NCBI GenBank assembly: GCA_029259835.1
Contig: JAJDEL010000331.1
Span: 1-8,319, forward strand
Length of the DNA stretch: 8,319 bases
Source of the DNA: Planctomicrobium sp.
GTDB lineage: Bacteria; Planctomycetota; Planctomycetia; Planctomycetales; Planctomycetaceae
Direction of reading: 5' to 3'
Shown here: piece by piece, positions 7,408 through 8,319 of the stretch
How positions within the stretch are numbered: the stretch's first letter is position 1
Layout of the letters: every line of letters begins with the position of its first letter
The notes under the pieces: model-generated
What the model saw: the letters and a program-made list of their open reading frames with translations, nothing else
The model's database searches: none
Told to the model about the DNA's origin: nothing
Translations under genes and position numbers: made by a program

Positions 7408-7423
7408 CGCCCAACACAGGGCG
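7408..7423 (+). other. Small hairpin between cpaF and tadB
   Basis: CGCCC (7408-7412) can pair with GGGCG (7419-7423) around the loop AACACA, ten bases after the cpaF stop. The following GTTAATAAAC is not a T-run, so this is unlikely to be a full terminator. It could be a partial attenuator or an mRNA processing or stability element in the operon. Confidence 0.3.
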
Positions 7424-7454
7424 GTTAATAAACACTTTCATTTGCTTCAACTCA

Positions 7455-7466
7455 GGGGACGACCCC
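7455..7466 (+). promoter_or_regulatory. Hairpin over the tadB ribosome-binding site
   Basis: The likely Shine-Dalgarno AGGGGA (7454-7459) ends eight bases before ATG 7468. Its GGGG (7455-7458) can pair with CCCC (7463-7466) around the tetraloop ACGA. The short GC stem could lower translation initiation of tadB. Whether it forms in vivo is not known. Confidence 0.35.
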
Positions 7467-7467
7467 A

Positions 7468-8319
7468 ATGTGGATTCTCGCCTTTTTGCCTTTTACGATC
7501 AGCCCCATGGTGGCATCGATCATCGCCTTTGTTGGTGTCTTCGGTGTGTTTGCAGCCTTCATTTTCATGTTGCAGGGTTCCTCCGAAAAAGAAGTCGAAG
7601 ATCGACTGGATGTTTTAGCCGGTAAGAAAAAAGCTGTCGGTTCAAATACGCCTCAGGTCACACGAGAAGTTCTCGTCAAGGAAGGCATGAAAGGACTCGC
7701 CGGTTTCTCTGATCGAATCATGGAGCGGTTCACGAATATTAAGTTACTCTTCGTGCAAGCCGACACAAACATGAAGCCGGAAGTGTTTCTCCTGATCATG
7801 GTGGTCTGTGGAGTCTTAGGCACTTGTGCAACGGTTTTTCTTCGAGCACCACTGCCGCTTTACCCGCTCGCATTTGTCGTTAGTGCAATGCTTCCGTTTG
7901 GTTGGTTGATGTTCAAACGCAGTCGCCGATTCAAAAGATTTGGGAAACAACTTCCAGATGCTATGGAACTCGTCGCCAGAGCACTTCGGTCTGGCCACAG
8001 TTTGAATTCTGCACTCAAGGTTGTCGTTGACGAATTGTCTGATCCGATTGCGAAAGAATTTAACATTGCTTTCGAAGAACAAAATCTTGGGATTCCAATT
8101 GAAGACGCCCTGAAGCATGTCTACTTGAGAGTTCCTAATATGGATTACAAGTTTTTCGTTATGGCAGTTGCAATCCAGCGACAGTCAGGCGGTGACCTCT
8201 CAGAGATTCTCGATAAGATCGGAAAAATTATCCGTGACCGATTCAGAATTATGGGGCAAATTCAGGCGTTGACCGGTGAAGGTCGTATCAGTGGGATCGT
8301 GCTCATGGCATTACCACTT
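7468..8319 (+). CDS. tadB: TadB-type inner-membrane platform protein, C-terminus beyond right edge
   Basis: The frame is open from ATG 7468 to the window edge, giving 284 residues with no stop. TadB proteins are usually a little over 300 residues, so only a short C-terminal part is missing. Residues about 11-36 form a first membrane segment (MVASIIAFVGVFGVFAAFIFML). A charged cytoplasmic stretch follows, and residues about 105-148 hold one or two more hydrophobic segments. The type II secretion F domain starts near 158 with FGKQLPDAMELVARALRSGH, then FEEQNLGIPIEDAL (202-215) and AIQRQSGGDLSEILDKIG (235-252), all typical of TadB. The residues after about 273 (ISGIVLMALPL) start the next membrane helix. 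TadB and its sister TadC form the membrane platform on which the CpaF ATPase works; tadC would be expected next. Position 70 nt after cpaF on the same strand supports an operon. Confidence 0.92.
   Translation, partial: MWILAFLPFTISPMVASIIAFVGVFGVFAAFIFMLQGSSEKEVEDRLDVLAGKKKAVGSNTPQVTREVLVKEGMKGLAGFSDRIMERFTNIKLLFVQADTNMKPEVFLLIMVVCGVLGTCATVFLRAPLPLYPLAFVVSAMLPFGWLMFKRSRRFKRFGKQLPDAMELVARALRSGHSLNSALKVVVDELSDPIAKEFNIAFEEQNLGIPIEDALKHVYLRVPNMDYKFFVMAVAIQRQSGGDLSEILDKIGKIIRDRFRIMGQIQALTGEGRISGIVLMALPL

Overview
The window looks like a chromosomal segment of a planctomycete (phylum Planctomycetota). The evidence is family content: a Tat-exported DUF1501 protein, a secreted PPC-domain protein, and an exported protein joining a cytochrome-c-like module to DUF1549. 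These families are greatly expanded in planctomycetes and often sit together. Base composition is near 50% GC by eye, which would fit Gimesia- or Rubinisphaera-like lineages better than high-GC ones. That narrower placement is inference only.

Layout. The left two thirds (1-5447) are on the minus strand. In transcription order they hold a DUF1501 protein (5447-4101), a hairpin terminator (4085-4049), a 269-nt gap with short tandem repeats, a PPC-domain secreted protein (3831-1360), a 62-nt spacer, and the start of an Ig-like/cytochrome-like/DUF1549 protein (1297 to beyond the left edge). All three products carry export signals. Next comes a 633-nt non-coding region (5448-6080) separating divergent transcription units; it contains several inverted repeats. 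The right third is on the plus strand: a CpaF/TadA-type secretion ATPase (6081-7397), then a TadB-type inner-membrane protein that runs off the right edge (7468 onward).

How the genes work together. CpaF and TadB are the motor ATPase and platform protein of a Tad/Flp (type IVc) pilus or related secretion machine, so the plus-strand genes probably begin a partial tad operon. The minus-strand genes probably make a set of extracytoplasmic proteins whose joint role is not established. Their linkage suggests a shared envelope or redox-linked degradative function, but no substrate can be read from the sequence.

The genes at both edges are incomplete. No tRNA, rRNA, insertion sequence, CRISPR array or phage signature was seen. 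The most notable points are a non-canonical CX4CH haem-binding-like motif in the DUF1549 protein, paired with a histidine where relatives tend to carry methionine, and a set of palindromes in the divergent intergenic region. I see no convincing wholly new system here.
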